The notes: generated by a model from the sequence alone, not told the origin. Positions 45,578 to 58,600 are shown, counted from the first letter of the stretch. The stretch: DNA of 64,000 nt from Lycium barbarum (GCF_019175385.1 NC_083344.1:56358782-56422781), one strand, 5' to 3'. Made by a program: numbers and translations.

Positions 45578-48379
45578 CTTGAGGGGAATTGAACACCAAA
45601 TTGACTTTGTTCCGGGTTCTCAATTGCCCAAAAAACCGACTTATAGAGCCAACTCGGATGACACTAAAGAGCTTCAAAGGCAAGTGGATGAGCTCCTTGA
45701 AAAGGGAGTTGTGCGAGAAAGTATGAGTCCTTGTGCCGTGCCCGTTATCTTGGTGCCAAAGAAAGATGGATCATGGCGCATGTGTGTTGATTGCCGAGCC
45801 ATCAACAAGATAACGGTAAAGTATCGAAATCTCATACCTCATCCTGACGACATGCTTGATGAGTTGAATGGTTCATGCATATTCTCTAAGGTAGATCTTA
45901 GGAATGGGTATCATCAAATCCGGATGAAACCCGGAGATGAGTGGAAGACCGCATTCAAGACCAAGTTTGGTCTATATGAATGGTTGGTGATGACTTTTGG
46001 TCTCACTAACGCTCCTAGTACTTTCATGTGTTTGATGAATCATGTAAAGAAACCTTTTATTAGAAAATTCGTGGTTGTTTACATTGATGATATTTTGGTG
46101 TATAGTACAACCATGGATGAGCATGTTATTCACTTGAAATGTGTGTTTGAAGTGCTTAGACAAGAACAACTTTATGCTAATGTTGCTAAATGCTCTTTTT
46201 GTGTTGATGAAGTTGTTTTCTTGGGTTTTGTTGTGAGTTCAGGGGCGTTGAGGTTGATGAATCCAAAATAGACGCTATTAAGAATTGGCCAACTCCTAAA
46301 TTCATTGGTGATATTAGAATTTTTCATGGATTGGCTAGTTTTTATAGGCGGTTTATTAAGGGGTTTAGTACCGTAGCCGCTCCTTTGACCGAGGTAATCC
46401 GAAAGGATAAACCTTTTTCTTGGGGTGTGGAGCCAGCAAAAGCTTTTGAAACTCTAAAACAAATGCTTAGCTCCGCACCGTTGTTGCAAATACCCAATTT
46501 TGAAAAAATCTTTGAAATTGAATGTGATGCTAGTAAGGTACATTGGTGCCGTTTTGATGCAAGACCAAAAACCCATTGCCTATTTTAGTGAAAATCTTAA
46601 GGGTGCGACGTTGAACTACTCCACCTATGATCTTGAATTGTATGATCTAATTAGACCTTTGGGTAATTGGCAACACTACTTGTGGCCTAAAGAGTTTGTG
46701 ATTAGGACAGACCATGAGTCCTTAAACATCTTAAGGCCTAAGGAAAGTTGAACAAAAGGCATGCTAAATGGGTTGAATTCCTTGAAATCTTCCGTTATGT
46801 AATCCAATACAAAAAGGGATAGGAGGATGTAGTGGCGGATGCCCTATCAAGGAAACATGTTTTGATTAATACCTTGTCTTCCAAATTGATGGGTTTTGAA
46901 AGCTTGAAGACATTGCATCCCGAGGACCCCGTCTTTGCCAAAATCTTTCTAGATTGCGAAGAGTGGGAAAGAGAGAGGTGGATTAGGGATAGGTCTTCTA
47001 CTCCCTATTCTAGGTTTGATGGTTTCTTGTTCAAAAACAAGCGTTTGTGTGTGCCTATGAGCTCTTGGAGGGAATTATTTGTGAGGGAGGCATACAATGG
47101 GGGATTGATGGGACATTTTGGGAATTATAAGACTTTGGGGATTCTTGAGGAGAAATTTTATTGGCCTCATATGCGGAGGTATGTGGCTAAGATTTGTGGC
47201 CAATGCATTGAGTGTCGTGGAGCCAAGTCTAGACTCCTTCCCCATGGTTTGTATACCCCTCTTCCCACCCCTCAACAACCTTGGGTTGATATTTCGATGG
47301 ATTTTGTGTTGGGTTTTCCTAGAACCAAAAGGGGTAAAGATAGCGTCTTTGTTGTGGTTGATCGTTTTTCTAAAATGGCTCATTTCATTGCTTGTCATAA
47401 AGTTGATGATGCTCCTCATGTTGCATCTTTGTTTGTTGAACATGTGGTAAAGTTGCATGGTGTAGCCAAAACCATTGTGAGCGATAGGGATCCCAAATTC
47501 CTTAGCCACTTTTGGAAAGAATTGTGAGGACGACTTGGTACTAAATTGTTGTTTTCTACCTCTTGTCACCCACAAACCGATGGCCAAACCGAAGTTGTCA
47601 ATATGACCTTGGGTTCTATGCTTAGAGCCATGGTTAAATGGAAACTAGCATCTTGGGAAGATCAATTGCCTTTGGTTGAATTTTCTTACAATAGAGTCAT
47701 TCATAGCACTATTGGCATATCACCTTTTGAAGTGGTTTATGGTTTTAACCCCCTAACCCCTTTAGATCTAACCCCTTTGTCTCAAGATGTTGTGTTGAGT
47801 TTAGATGGCAACAAATGAGCCGAGGCCATGAAGAAGTTGCATGAGAAGGTGAGGCTTCACCTTGAGAAAAAGAATCAAGAAACGGCCAAGAGAGCAAACA
47901 AAGGCCGCAAACGAGTTGTGCTTGAATCGGGTAATTGGGTTTGGGTACATTTCCGGAAAGAGAGGTTTCCCAACAAAAGGAAGACCAAGTTGATGCATAG
48001 AGGAGATGGTTCATTTGAAGTACTTGAACGACTCAATGATAATGCATACAGAATTGATCTTCCCCCCGAATACCAAGTTCATAACACCTTCAATGTGTGT
48101 GATCTCTCTCCTATGGTGGAGCAAGATGATGATACCTTAAATTTTAGGACAAATTCTCTTCAAGAAGGGGAGAATGATACAATTCGAGTGGCATCAAGAC
48201 CTTTTACAAGGTGCCAAGCGAGGGAAGTTCAAGCTATGCAAGCATTGTTCATGAGGATGGACATACTTGAATACACTCCAGCACCTTCCCGGGGATTTAA
48301 AGTGTTCGTGATAGCATGGGAGGATGGTTTGGAGAAGTTGATTGAAGAAGGTCATGCTTGCAATGTGGCTACTATTTGA
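45578..48379 (+). pseudogene. Reina-like RT-RNase H-integrase with frameshifts and stops
   Basis: RT has [20 protein letters not shown] and an intact [12 protein letters not shown] (about 46080). RNase H and the RH-IN linker are shifted near 46235, 46540 and 46750. Integrase starts with a zinc region (GHFGNYKT...CGQCIECRG), then [25 protein letters not shown] and HPQTDGQTE, interrupted by stops at about 47527 and 47818. I see no typical chromodomain. The C-terminus runs into the 3' LTR and ends EDGLEKLIEEGHACNVATI. Confidence 0.9.
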
Positions 48380-48792
48380 AGATTTGCAAATTCAAGCTTT
48401 GTTCCCAAAAGAAGACACCCAAACAAGGCCCTTACTTCATTAAGGGTAAAAGTGTAATAATGTAACTGTCTTCTTTTGAGCTTTAGTAAATATAGTATTT
48501 TATTTCATTTCGAAGACTTAGAATATTTTGAATATTGATATTTGGTATTGTAAAACTCTTGAGAGTTGAGAGCTTGTGAAGCCTCAGATTGTGTAATTGT
48601 TGAGAGGAAGGGTTGCTTGGGATTCAAATCCCTTGAGGTCCTCCTAGGAATTTGGTGTTTCTTTTGTTCTTAATTTAGAGGTCTTAGTTTTCTATAACTT
48701 TTGTCTCTAAATTAGGTCTTAAGTTGTGTCAAATTATCTATCCCTTTTGTTTCTTGCCTTTTATTTCTATTTTCGTTCTTAATCTTGCATCA
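48175..48792 (+). repeat. 3' LTR of element F, 618 bp
   Basis: Preceded by AGAAGGGGAGAA (PPT). It has the same ends and length as the 5' copy. Confidence 0.96.
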
Positions 48793-48797
48793 AAAAT

Positions 48798-48879
48798 GTT
48801 TCCATAGGTTTCTTTACTCCATTCAAACAGGTCTTTCCTAACCTTCTTCAACTTGTGTTGAAATACTATAATAGGATTT
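48798..48879 (-). pseudogene. L1 LINE ORF2 fragment, part 2
   Basis: The minus strand reads NPIIVFQHKLKKVRKDLFEW and SKETYGNIF, L1 linker sequence, open and in order between the other two L1 parts. Confidence 0.82.
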
Positions 48880-49732
48880 TGATAAGATTCAACCTAAGGA
48901 AACTCTAAGAATAATAAAAGAACAGGAAAATCAATATAAAGGAAAACAAAGATAGATGAAGAATTGGGGATTAAGGAGAATAGAGGATAGATACTTGACC
49001 CAAGAGCAAGAAATATATGTACAAGAAAGGGTATATTAAACCCTAACCCTTCCAATCGGATTTACAAACCCTAGAACCTATGCAATTCGAATCAACAAAC
49101 GACTCAAATGAATCCACAAATGAGCAACATTGAATTCGATGGAATTAAGCAATTCACTTCACAACTAGGAAGCAACATTTGGTTAACCAAGCAAACAATC
49201 TATAGTAATCTAAAGTTATCAACTACAATCTCTCATGAGAGTTTCTTCATTCAACATAATCTAAATATCAAAATAACCTATGTCTAGTATTTATACTAAG
49301 AGACTTAAGAGCTAGGCTAGTTATTACAAGAATTCCATTAATAATGCAAGGGCCTTGTTTGGCTAGTTGGATGTTGGCTTGAAATCCGGAAAAAGGCTCT
49401 TCTTGCACATATAGCCATCATCCAATCCTCAAGCTTGCAATTGTGACCCTTTTGCATCTATGGCCCTTCTTTCCACGTCTAGTCACATTTGCATTTATGT
49501 CCCTTTGCGACTCTAGCCACTTTGAGTGTTGGCCTTCTTTCTTGTAGCTTCTTCTTTCATTACCCTCCAAGCTACTTTCCATACTTCATAGGCCTTCTTA
49601 TGGGGCTTTTGTGCCTCTCCATGGGTCTCCAATACTCCTTCGGTCATCCTCCTAGCTTGAATGGATTGGAGTCCCATGCCTTGGTCTTCAATGTGAGCCT
49701 TCAAGCGAGGTATGCCTAGTAGGGTCATATCA
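48880..49732 (-). repeat. Solo LTR of a second Reina-like family, about 853 bp
   Basis: On the minus strand from TGATATGACC (49732) to CTTATCA (48880). It is flanked by GATTT (48875-48879) and TATTT (49733-49737), which match in four of five bases. Like F, it codes a Pol-like C-terminal tail (IQARRMTEGVLETHGEAQKP) and has CAAACAAGGCCCTTGCATTA, as in the F LTR. No PBS or internal DNA remains. Confidence 0.7.
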
Positions 49733-50842
49733 TATTTCCAACAAAATCAGCCTTCTAATGTTCCTGCACAACCTGCTTGAAAGAACCATGTTGTTCCCAA
49801 AAGGTTAGAAACTTGAATGATGTCACTATTTTTTCAGTATCTAGAAATTTACAATTTAAGAGGAGTAAGATCTGATTCTTTTTTAACAAGGTGTGTCACT
49901 GTCATTTGAGGGAAGAGATTCATCAATCCTTGATTACACAAATGCCTATCCAATATTTCAAAAATAGTAGCTCCTCAGATCTGCCATTCCACCGGGTATA
50001 AGTGCTACCTATGTACCCCATATCATACATACCACATGCAGTAATACAGTTTGCGAAATCCTCAGTTTCGTGAAAATACATAGGCAGGCCCCTAATTTCT
50101 CCTCTTCAGAAAGAATAACATTAAAGTCACCTCTTGCATGCCATGGAATATGGAATTTGTCGGATAACTGGTTCATTGAATCCCATAACTCCTTTCCTTC
50201 ATTTGCATCGCAAGGAGCATACACCACATTAATTAACATCTCTTTCCTTAACTGCTGATGTGCAATCTTCAATGTAATATGCTAAACATTATATTCAATA
50301 ATGGTAACCAACAACTCCTCAATTACAAAAAACCAAATCTTCCCTAAATAATTGACAAAGGCTGTATGATGGTCTAGTCTTCTCCTATATGACTCCAATT
50401 CTGATGCATCCCGAAAGGTTTCTATCATACATATTATCCAGTATTGATGTCTCTTATAAAGATTATTCAATCTCTATTCATCATTAATGGGATGCTTTTG
50501 AGGCTGCAAGCCTGTTGGGTAATTGTCTAATAGGAGGAGTTTGCTCCTTAGTTTTCTTTCTAGTTTTGTTTTTGATGTTACTCCCTTTTAACCTATTATT
50601 CTTCTTTGGAGAGATATTTGCTTGCAGCATGTTCTCCTCGTCATGTTCTATGGGTACATCATTATGTGAAAATTGCACTTCTATGTTATCTATCCCATCT
50701 TCACCGGTTTGTTTTCCATGCGCTTGGATTTTGTCCTCATCAATTGAATGTTGTTTAAGTATGTCCTATTGTATTACATCAAGTAGTTTTTCATCATTCG
50801 TCTTCCCCTCATTAATGTTTTTCTCTGCCTACACATACTTTT
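49733..50842 (-). pseudogene. L1 LINE fragment, part 1 (endonuclease region)
   Basis: Minus strand, with stops and shifts. From the right: a Lys-rich leader (NKTRKKTKEQTPPIRQLPNR), LYKRHQYWIICMIETFRDAS, GKIWFFV, then the APE-type endonuclease motifs VVYAPCDANEGKELWDSM and GDFNVILSEEEKLG (about 50110-50230), and WEQHGSFKQVVQEH-like sequence near 49790. It continues in parts 2 and 3. The 5' end is cut at 50842 by LTR G. Confidence 0.85.
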
Positions 50843-52327
50843 TGTCACGACCCGAACCGGAAGACCACAATTGGCACCCGGTGCCTACTCAACCGAGCAC
50901 CACGTACTTTACTCTTTCTTTACTATAAGACTTGTCATGGGCAATTAGAGGCCACATCCATAATGAAACTAGAACTTAACTCGTCATAACAACCCAAAAA
51001 GGATTGACATCGTTATATAGGGGCCGATAAGGCCGTCATGATGGACTGACATATCATAACTAAAACTATGCACAGGATACTATCTGCAAAGCCTCTAAGA
51101 AGACATACATATTATATCAGTCGGGACAAGACCCCCGAAATACCCATATACAAAAATACATATACAAAACCCTGACTAGACAATATTCGAGGAAAAAATG
51201 GAGCTCACCAACAAAAGGCTGATATCTAGAGGTAGCCTACAATGCAGGATCCTCGCCCTATCTATCTAAACCTGCGTTGCATGAAACACAACGCCCCCAG
51301 GCGAAGGGGCGTCAGTATGAAGAATATACTGAGTATGTAAGGCAGAAATGAAACAAAACAATAAGATACTATCAATGAGAGGGATAAGAATCAACCTGCG
51401 ACCTCTGACTTGCCGCTGGGGGCCATAACATGAATAATACATACTACCTCGAATAAATACATCTATGATGCCATATTTCTCACTATATCATAATCCTGAT
51501 GTTAACTATCCAACTGATCAATGGTAACTGCCCAACTGGCCACAGTCTGGTGGTAAATGCATATGACATAACTGCCCAACCGGTCGTAGCTCGGTGGTAA
51601 ATACATGCCTGCCCAACCGACCATAGCTCGGTGGTAAATGAAGATGCCTAACTGCCCAACCAGTCGTAGCACGGTGGTATATAAGAGTACTATAGTCAAG
51701 TCTATATATATATAACATCATGTCTTACTCTTACAAAAGTACATAAGGATTAGAGAACCCTCTTAGGATCTTTAGACCTTCCTTCGGAGTGACGTATGGT
51801 CGTTACACCTCTAATTGCATTATTAATACTAACATTATTACCATGAGCTTCAACAAGACTTAGATGACATCAATAGGAAACGAATGACTTGGATGTCCTT
51901 CCTTACTAAGAGTGGTGACATGTGGCAAGGTGTTGCCACCACTATCATATGTTAAGTTAAATAAATTCATACTTGCTGCCACTTGTCAAGACCCAAATAG
52001 GTTATGTCCACATAACACTAATCCACTAATGTTAATTATTTCTTGATCTCAATTTACTAAAATATTGATCACTTTGAATACACTTCATATACTCATTAAC
52101 ATGATCATGTGATATACCACTAGTCTATAGCCTCTTTTGGCTCACAACATATTATTTCCAATCATCGACATCACTCCTTTAAGTGTTAAATCATTTCGGG
52201 AATTCCTCCTTTCATAAACTGAGCTCTAGGTCTTTATAATTTAATATGACCAAAATTCTTCGGGACTCGAGTCTACTTCCATACGTTGAGCTGTTCAAAC
52301 CATAGCCCGAAAGCCCGGGGTATTACA
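50843..52327 (-). repeat. LTR G, about 1485 bp, without matching target-site duplication
   Basis: On the minus strand it starts TGTAATACCCCGGGC (52327) and ends GGTTCGGGTCGTGACA (50843). The flanks (CTTTT, TTGAT) differ: L1 on the left, an F-type LTR after 14 bp on the right. It has four GTAAATGCA-like units around CTGCCCAACTGG (51520-51682) and the conserved block (51271-51345). Confidence 0.75.
51520..51682. repeat. Four degenerate tandem repeats (about 39-45 bp) in LTR G
   Basis: Each unit has CTGCCCAAC and a CGGTGGTAAAT-like end. Same position relative to the conserved block as repeats in the other LTRs. Confidence 0.8.
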
Positions 52328-52519
52328 TTGATGAAACTTATTGATACAATTTAAGTGGCATCAGGACCTTTTACAAGGAGCCAAGCGAGGGAACTTCAAG
52401 CTATTCAAGTATTGTTCATGAGGAGGGATATACTTGAATACACTCTAGCACCTTCCTGGGGATTTGTAGTGTTCATGATAGCATGGGTGGATGGTTTGGA
52501 GAAGAGGGATGAAGATGGT
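52276..52519. repeat. Left copy of the duplication flanking element H
   Basis: It contains the end of LTR G, a 14 bp spacer and 178 bp of an F-type LTR (from 52342). It is repeated nearly exactly at 63533-63777. Confidence 0.9.
52342..52519 (+). repeat. F-type LTR fragment interrupted by element H
   Basis: Starts TGATACAATTTAAG and codes the same Pol tail as F (SQARELQAIQVLFMRRDILE). It ends at GAAGATGGT, where H begins. Confidence 0.9.
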
Positions 52520-55451
52520 TGTTATGTTCCGTGTTTTCATATAATTGGAAAGCGAGAAATAATCAAGACTTGTTTGTCATAAGGAAATAATTTGACTCTA
52601 GTGGATATGACTATGTTGGTTATGAAATCACTAATGTTAAGACATCGGGGAAGGCCGAGGGTAAATTTGGAATTTCGGAAATTAGTTTCGGGAATTACAA
52701 AACGAGACTTTTAATGAATTGGGCCAAGAATTGGACAACAAAAATTGAGGCCCAAGATTGTGGGGTGGCCAGCCATAATGGCATGGTCCAAGCCCATTTT
52801 AGCAAGTCATGTGCTAGGCACATGACTTTAATTGGATATATATCATCCTTAGCCTTAGAATGTTCAAGAAAAATCATCAAAACAAACAAAACAAATAAGA
52901 AAGCACCTCAAAATACCTCTCGGCCGAACCATAGAGAAGGGAAAGAAAAAAAAAATTGCAAGCTTGATTCTAGCCTTAAAAATCTTAGTTTTCCCATATT
53001 TGTAAAGTACTCAAGACCCTCTTCAACGGGGTACAATTAGTTTGGCGAAAGGTGCGCGTTTGCGGCAAGTCGGAAATTTAAGAAAAGGTAAGAATTTTGA
53101 TATTCTTTTGTTATGGAATTTGTATGAATGTGATAAGGATTGAGAATAGACGAGAATTCCGTAACTTTGATGTGTGTGCAAAACCGTGGGTGTGTGTGTG
53201 TTGGGTGTTGTGGCTGTGACTTGAGTGGAGTAGAAGGCAATGTGAAATTTATTTGTTTAGTTGGTTTGTGGCGTCGTTGTGACCTTTATAACGTAAATGA
53301 ATGATTAACGAATTGAAATGACATTGGAAATGGTTGTGGAGTATTATGGGAAAGTGTATACCTTTTGTATAATTGTGTATATTGTTGTATAATTATGATG
53401 CTAAAGACTTTAAATGGGATTTATGGTTGATGTTAATGAATTTGAAGTGAAACGATGCAAGTTAGAATGTTCGTCGTGACTTTTGACGTTTGGGATGCAA
53501 TATGGAAAGTAGCGAATTGTTTGAACTTATGTATATTGCTTGGAATATTATTGGGACGTGTTTGAATAATCTTGAATGAGTAAATGAATACAATAATGTG
53601 GACATAGATTTAGAATTGTGAAGTTTGAATGAAAAGTTGCCAACTTATATAGTAAGGAAGAACATTGAAGTTAGAATGGTTTGATTATGGTTTATGTTGT
53701 TAGATGATGTTTGGGTTGTTGTTGTTGATATATTTTGAGCCGAGCTAAGTCTCGGGGGTGTTAGATATATAGGGGAAATGCTGCCGAAATTTCGGTAGAC
53801 AAAAATCCAGTTAATGGAAATTTTAAGCCTAAGAATCTCTAATTGGTAACTTTGACCATTTGCAGATTTTGGACGAAACGGGATTTGATTTTGGGGAAAG
53901 CATAAGACGTCTATAAGGTATGTAAAGCTTCCCACTTCTTCGTTTGGCATGTCTTAGTATGTTAGGTGAATATTGGAACCTCCGGAGCATTTCTGCTCCT
54001 CGAAACCCGATCTACAAAACGACTACTATTCATTCAATTCAATTGAAGCCTAAAGGCTCTGTTTTGGCTAGAATGCACTCAAATGTCCGAAACCTATCGA
54101 AATGTGATCGGGTCACTTTGAAATCATTATGTATGATCTTTATCCTCTAAATGTTCGTAAATTATGTTCGTCACCTCAATTGACTCGAGGTGGGCCCGCT
54201 AACCCCGAGACGCCCTATTTGTCCTATCGGGCTCTCTTTTTGGAAGAATTTCGATATGAGATCTTCGACTCTGAGACTTCCCTCTATGAATTATGTTTTG
54301 ACTATTACGATATGTTAAGTTTTGTTTTGAGCCATACGTACCACTTTGGAAACATTTTGTGAAATAAACCTTCGTATCAGCTAAGTAATCGATTATTTTG
54401 GGTTATGAAATGACTTATGAAATCATTATGTTTTGAAAGGCTATTTTGAAATATGATTTGCATTTGTTTGCTCACGACTCCGCTCGTGCCTTACTATGAC
54501 TTCGTTCACCGGTTCCCGGGCCGGTTATGATTTGTGCGCCCTATGATAATTCGGCCGTATGCTGTGTTACGGTTCCCGAGGCCTCGCCATAGGGCCGGGT
54601 TCCGTTTGGAGTTATGCTGTGATATGGCTAGTGATGCGATACGCTCACTTATGTTTGTGTTCGGGGATGTACGGAGATTCGAAACCTTCTGGTGTTATGC
54701 TGTGTGTGGCGCCAGCGTCGGAGTGGCGACCACGTTCTTGAGCGTTTGCATGATTTCGTTTGCATTATGTATATGTATATGATTTCGTACGGATTTTGAC
54801 ATACTGATTGGTACTTCCCTTTGATATCCGGTTTGCTTTCAGTTTTGGCCCATATTTCTGTACTCCGTGTTTTACATACTCAGTACATATTTCGTACTGA
54901 CCCCCTTTCTTCGGGGGGCTGCGTTTCATGCTCGTAGATATAGATATTGGGGATCCTCCACTGTAGGCTTCACTCTCTGCTATTTCGGAGTACTCCTTCT
55001 TGACTCGGAGTCCACTTTTGGTACAGACTTCTTTTGCTATGTATATATTCTGTACATTTGACTATTTGGGTACGGCGGGGCCCTGTCTCACCATATGTCT
55101 TTGTTTTGAATTCATAGAGGCCTGTAGTCATATATGTGGGGCGAGGGTCCTATGTATGTTTGTTTGATTTTGTTTTCTGGTCTTACAGCAGTCAGTTTGT
55201 TATGATGGCCCTAAATGGCCCTTATGCTTATATTTGTACTTATGACCGGCGATGTCTATTCCGCCTCTCCGTTTGGATTCGATATGACATTTTTATTTGT
55301 GCGACCGCTTAAGACATATTTTGATATAACCTATGTTGATATGACTTTTGTGAAATTCTGAAATACGTTCGGATTTGGTAAATGAATATGTGATTTGGTC
55401 TGGGCACCCAGGTAGGGTGCCAGTCGCGGCCCACGGGGCTGGGTCGTGACA
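52520..55451 (+). repeat. 5' LTR of element H, 2932 bp
   Basis: TGTTATGTTCCG to GGGTCGTGACA. It has no gene: small ORFs inside repeat identically in the 3' LTR. GC-rich hairpin repeats lie at about 54470-54720, the conserved block with CAGTAC at about 54870-54935. Confidence 0.95.
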
Positions 55452-55455
55452 AAAG

Positions 55456-55467
55456 TGGTATCAGAGC
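55456..55467 (+). other. Primer binding site, element H
   Basis: TGGTATCAGAGC, four bases after the LTR end. Confidence 0.95.
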
Positions 55468-55511
55468 AGTTTGTCCTCGGAATGTCTACAGGCCGTGTCT
55501 CGTAGAGTCCT

Positions 55512-55545
55512 GTTTATCGATGTGTTGTGCACCACATCTATACAC
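55512..55545 (+). promoter_or_regulatory. Leader hairpin of element H with GTGCAC loop
   Basis: Stem GATGTG (55519-55524) with CACATC (55533-55538) around the eight-base loop TTGTGCAC. An outer GTTTAT/ATACAC arm pairs at five of six positions. 44 nt after the PBS. Confidence 0.72.
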
Positions 55546-55654
55546 AGGAAGCTACAGGGCATTTAGGATGTTACTTTCTTTGGAATCTTAGATCATGCGA
55601 TAGAGCTGTGCTATTAGGATGATTCTGATCAGACCCGTTCTTGTGTTTGCAGTG

Positions 55655-58600
55655 ATGCCTCCGAAAAAGGCAACAGCGGCCCAGAAGGGCAAAGCGAGGA
55701 TGGGAGAGACTAGTCAGGCACAGCGATCTACCCGGGCTCGTGTTTATGATTTGCCTGAGGTTGTGCCTCATTCTGAGGGGTCTGCTATACCCCCACTAGT
55801 ACAGCCTGGGGCAGGACCTTCAGCAGCTCCAGAGGTCCGTGTACCTGCTCCCGAGACTCCAGCTCCTCAGCCGGGGGCGGAGGATAGGACCCTGAGGGAG
55901 GCTGTACAGTTGTTGACTACACTGGTGGCAGGACAGGCTCGCAGACGCGGGCGGAGGGACGATGATGATGATGACAGGCGGGACAGCCTGTGATTTTGGG
56001 AGTTTTTATTATGTGGCCCTCCTGAGTTTTTTGGGTATAAGCCCGACGAGGACCCCCACGACTTTATTCGGGGGATGCGGCGCTCACTGGACTTGGTCAG
56101 GGCTTCAGAGACCGAGTCGGTCGAGCTGGCTTCGCACAGACTTCGAGATGTTGCCACTCACTGGAACAAGACTTGGGAGTTATCTAGGGGTGAGGATGCT
56201 CCTCCAGCTACGTAGGATCAGTTTGTGACTGCTTTCACCCGCCACTTTCTGCCCCCAGAGTTACGGCGGGCGCGGGCTGACCGATTCTTACATTTGCAGC
56301 AGAGGGGTCGGAGTGTTCGCGAATATAATCTTGAGTTTGATTCTATGGCCCGATATGCACCGGCCGTGGTAGCAGATATGTCCGATCGGATGCACAGATA
56401 TGTTTTGGGATTGGATCGTTATTTGATTGACGGCTGTATGGCAGTGTCATTACAGGCAGATATGGACATTGCCCGACTTCAGGCCTATGCGATGGGTATG
56501 GAGGATCGTCACAGGTCTGACCATTCTAGTAGAGATCGGGATAGGAGGCTGCCCAAGAGGGCTAGGTCCGCAGGCTATTCTGGAGATTTTCGAGGCGGAC
56601 AGCCTCAGCAGCAGCAGTCAGGCAGACAGCTACCTCCGTCCGGCCGGAGTACTCAGTCAGGCAGCCGGAGAGTTGACAGTGCGGGACCGTCTGGGGCCGG
56701 TCAGAGCTCCAGAGCGGCAGGTTCACAGATGACTAGAGGTCCCAGCCAGACCAGACCACCCAGGCCCCGTTGTTCTCATTGCGGGAAGTCTCATCCTGGG
56801 GAGTGTTATCGAGCTGCTGGAGCTTGTTTTTCGTGCGGTGGTCAGGGCCATTTTATGAGAGATTGTCCGTTGGCCAGCGGTTCTGGTAGTGTAGCTCAGC
56901 CGACAGGGTCAGGCGCCCGTTCATCATCTGCTCCATCTGTTGCACGCCCTGCAGGGCGAGGTGCGCCGACACCAGCGGGACGTGGTCGAGGCCGCGGTGG
57001 CGTTTCAGGTTCTAGCGGTCCCTCGAACCGCATATATGCTTTGGCCAGCCGCCAAGATCAGGAGGCTTCGCCAAACGTCGTCACAGGTACATTACTGGTT
57101 TTCTCCAGATCTGTATATGCATTGATTGACCCTGGTTCTACTTTATCATATATTTCCCCGCTCGTTGCTAGAAAAATTGGGATAGTGTCTGAGCCTATAG
57201 AGCCATTTGAGGTAGCTACGCCAGTTGGAGATTTTGTTATAGCGAGACAGATCTATAGGGATTGTTCTATGACTATTTATGATCGTTGCACTAGGGCTGA
57301 TCTGATAGAGTTAGACATACTTGAGTTTGACGTCATTATGGGTATGGACTGGTTGTCTTCTTGTTATGCTAATGTTGACTGCCAGAAAAAGGTAGTCCGT
57401 TTTCAGTTTCCAGGGGAACCAGTCATAGAGTGGTTCGGATCTACTGCGTCGCCGAGGGGTAAGTTTATTTCATACCTCAAGGCTAAGAAGATGATCCAGA
57501 AGGGTTATATCTATCATTTGGTTCGTGTGCACGATACTGCAGCGGAGATACCTACCCTTCAGTCTGTTCTGGTCGTTAGTGAGTTCCCAGATGTATTTCC
57601 TGACGAGCTTCCTGGCCTTCCGCCTGAGCGGGAGATTAATTTTACTATAGAGTTGATGCCGGATACGCAGCCTATATCTATTCCCCCGTACAGGATGGCA
57701 CCGGCTGAGTTGAAAGAGTTGAAGGAGCAGCTGAAAGATTTGTTGGATAAGGGCTTTATCAGACCCAGCACATCACCCTGGGGAGTGCCGGTATTGTTTG
57801 TTAGAAAGAAAGATGGGTCACTGCGGATGTGTATCGACTACCGGTAGCTGAATAAGGTGACTATTAAGAATAAATATCCCCTCCCCCGGATTTATGACTT
57901 GTTTGATCAGCTGCAGGATGCTAAATATTTTTCGAAGGTAGATCTGCGCTCAGGTTATCATCAGGTGCGAGTGCGGGAGTCAGATATCCCGAAGACTGCT
58001 TTCAGGACCCGGTACGGGCACTATGAGTTCCGAGTTATGTCTTTCGGGCTGACTAATGCTCCAGCGGTATTTATGGATCTGATGAATCGGGTATTTCGGC
58101 CTTTTGTGGACATGTTTGTTATTGTGTTTATTGATGACATTCTGATTTACTCGCGATCAGCCGAGGAGCATTCAGATCATTTGAGGGCGGTGCTTGGTAT
58201 TCTCCGTCAGCAGAAGTTATACGCTAAATTCTACAAATGTGAATTCTGGTTGACTTCTGTGGCATTCTTGGGCCATATTGTCGGTGCAGATGGTATTCGG
58301 GTCGATACGCAGAAGATTGAGGTTGTACAGAATTGGCCCAGACCTACTACACCGACGGAGGTGCGCAGTTTTCTGGGGTTAGCTGGTAATTATCGCAGGT
58401 TTGTGGAGGATTTTTCTTCTATTGCAGCACCACTGACGAGGCTTACTCAGAAAGCAGCGAAATTCCAGTGGACAGATGTCTGCGAGCGCAGCTTTCAGAT
58501 GCTGAAAGAGAGATTGGTTACAGCACCAGTTTTGGCTCTCCCAGAGGGATCCGACGGGTATGTTGTTTATTGTGACGCCTCTGGTATTGGGATAGGATGT

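Larger units (their letters stand above)
38430..48792 (+). mobile_element. Complete Reina-like Ty3 element F, with nested solo LTR
   Basis: LTRs of 618 bp at both ends (38430-39047, 48175-48792), starting TGATACAA and ending TTGCATCA, PBS at 39050, PPT before 48175 and target-site duplication AAAAT. It is 10.4 kb including a 2.6 kb solo LTR nested in pol. Coding regions are broken. Confidence 0.95.

Noticed and set aside
50843..52327. Solo LTR with normal target-site duplication
   Set aside because: The two flanking pentamers do not match and the right flank is another element, so the insertion event cannot be read.
54534..54782. 82-codon ORFs in the H LTRs (also 62639-62887) as genes
   Set aside because: They are duplicated only because the LTR is; the sequence is the GC-rich repeat region and shows no protein family.
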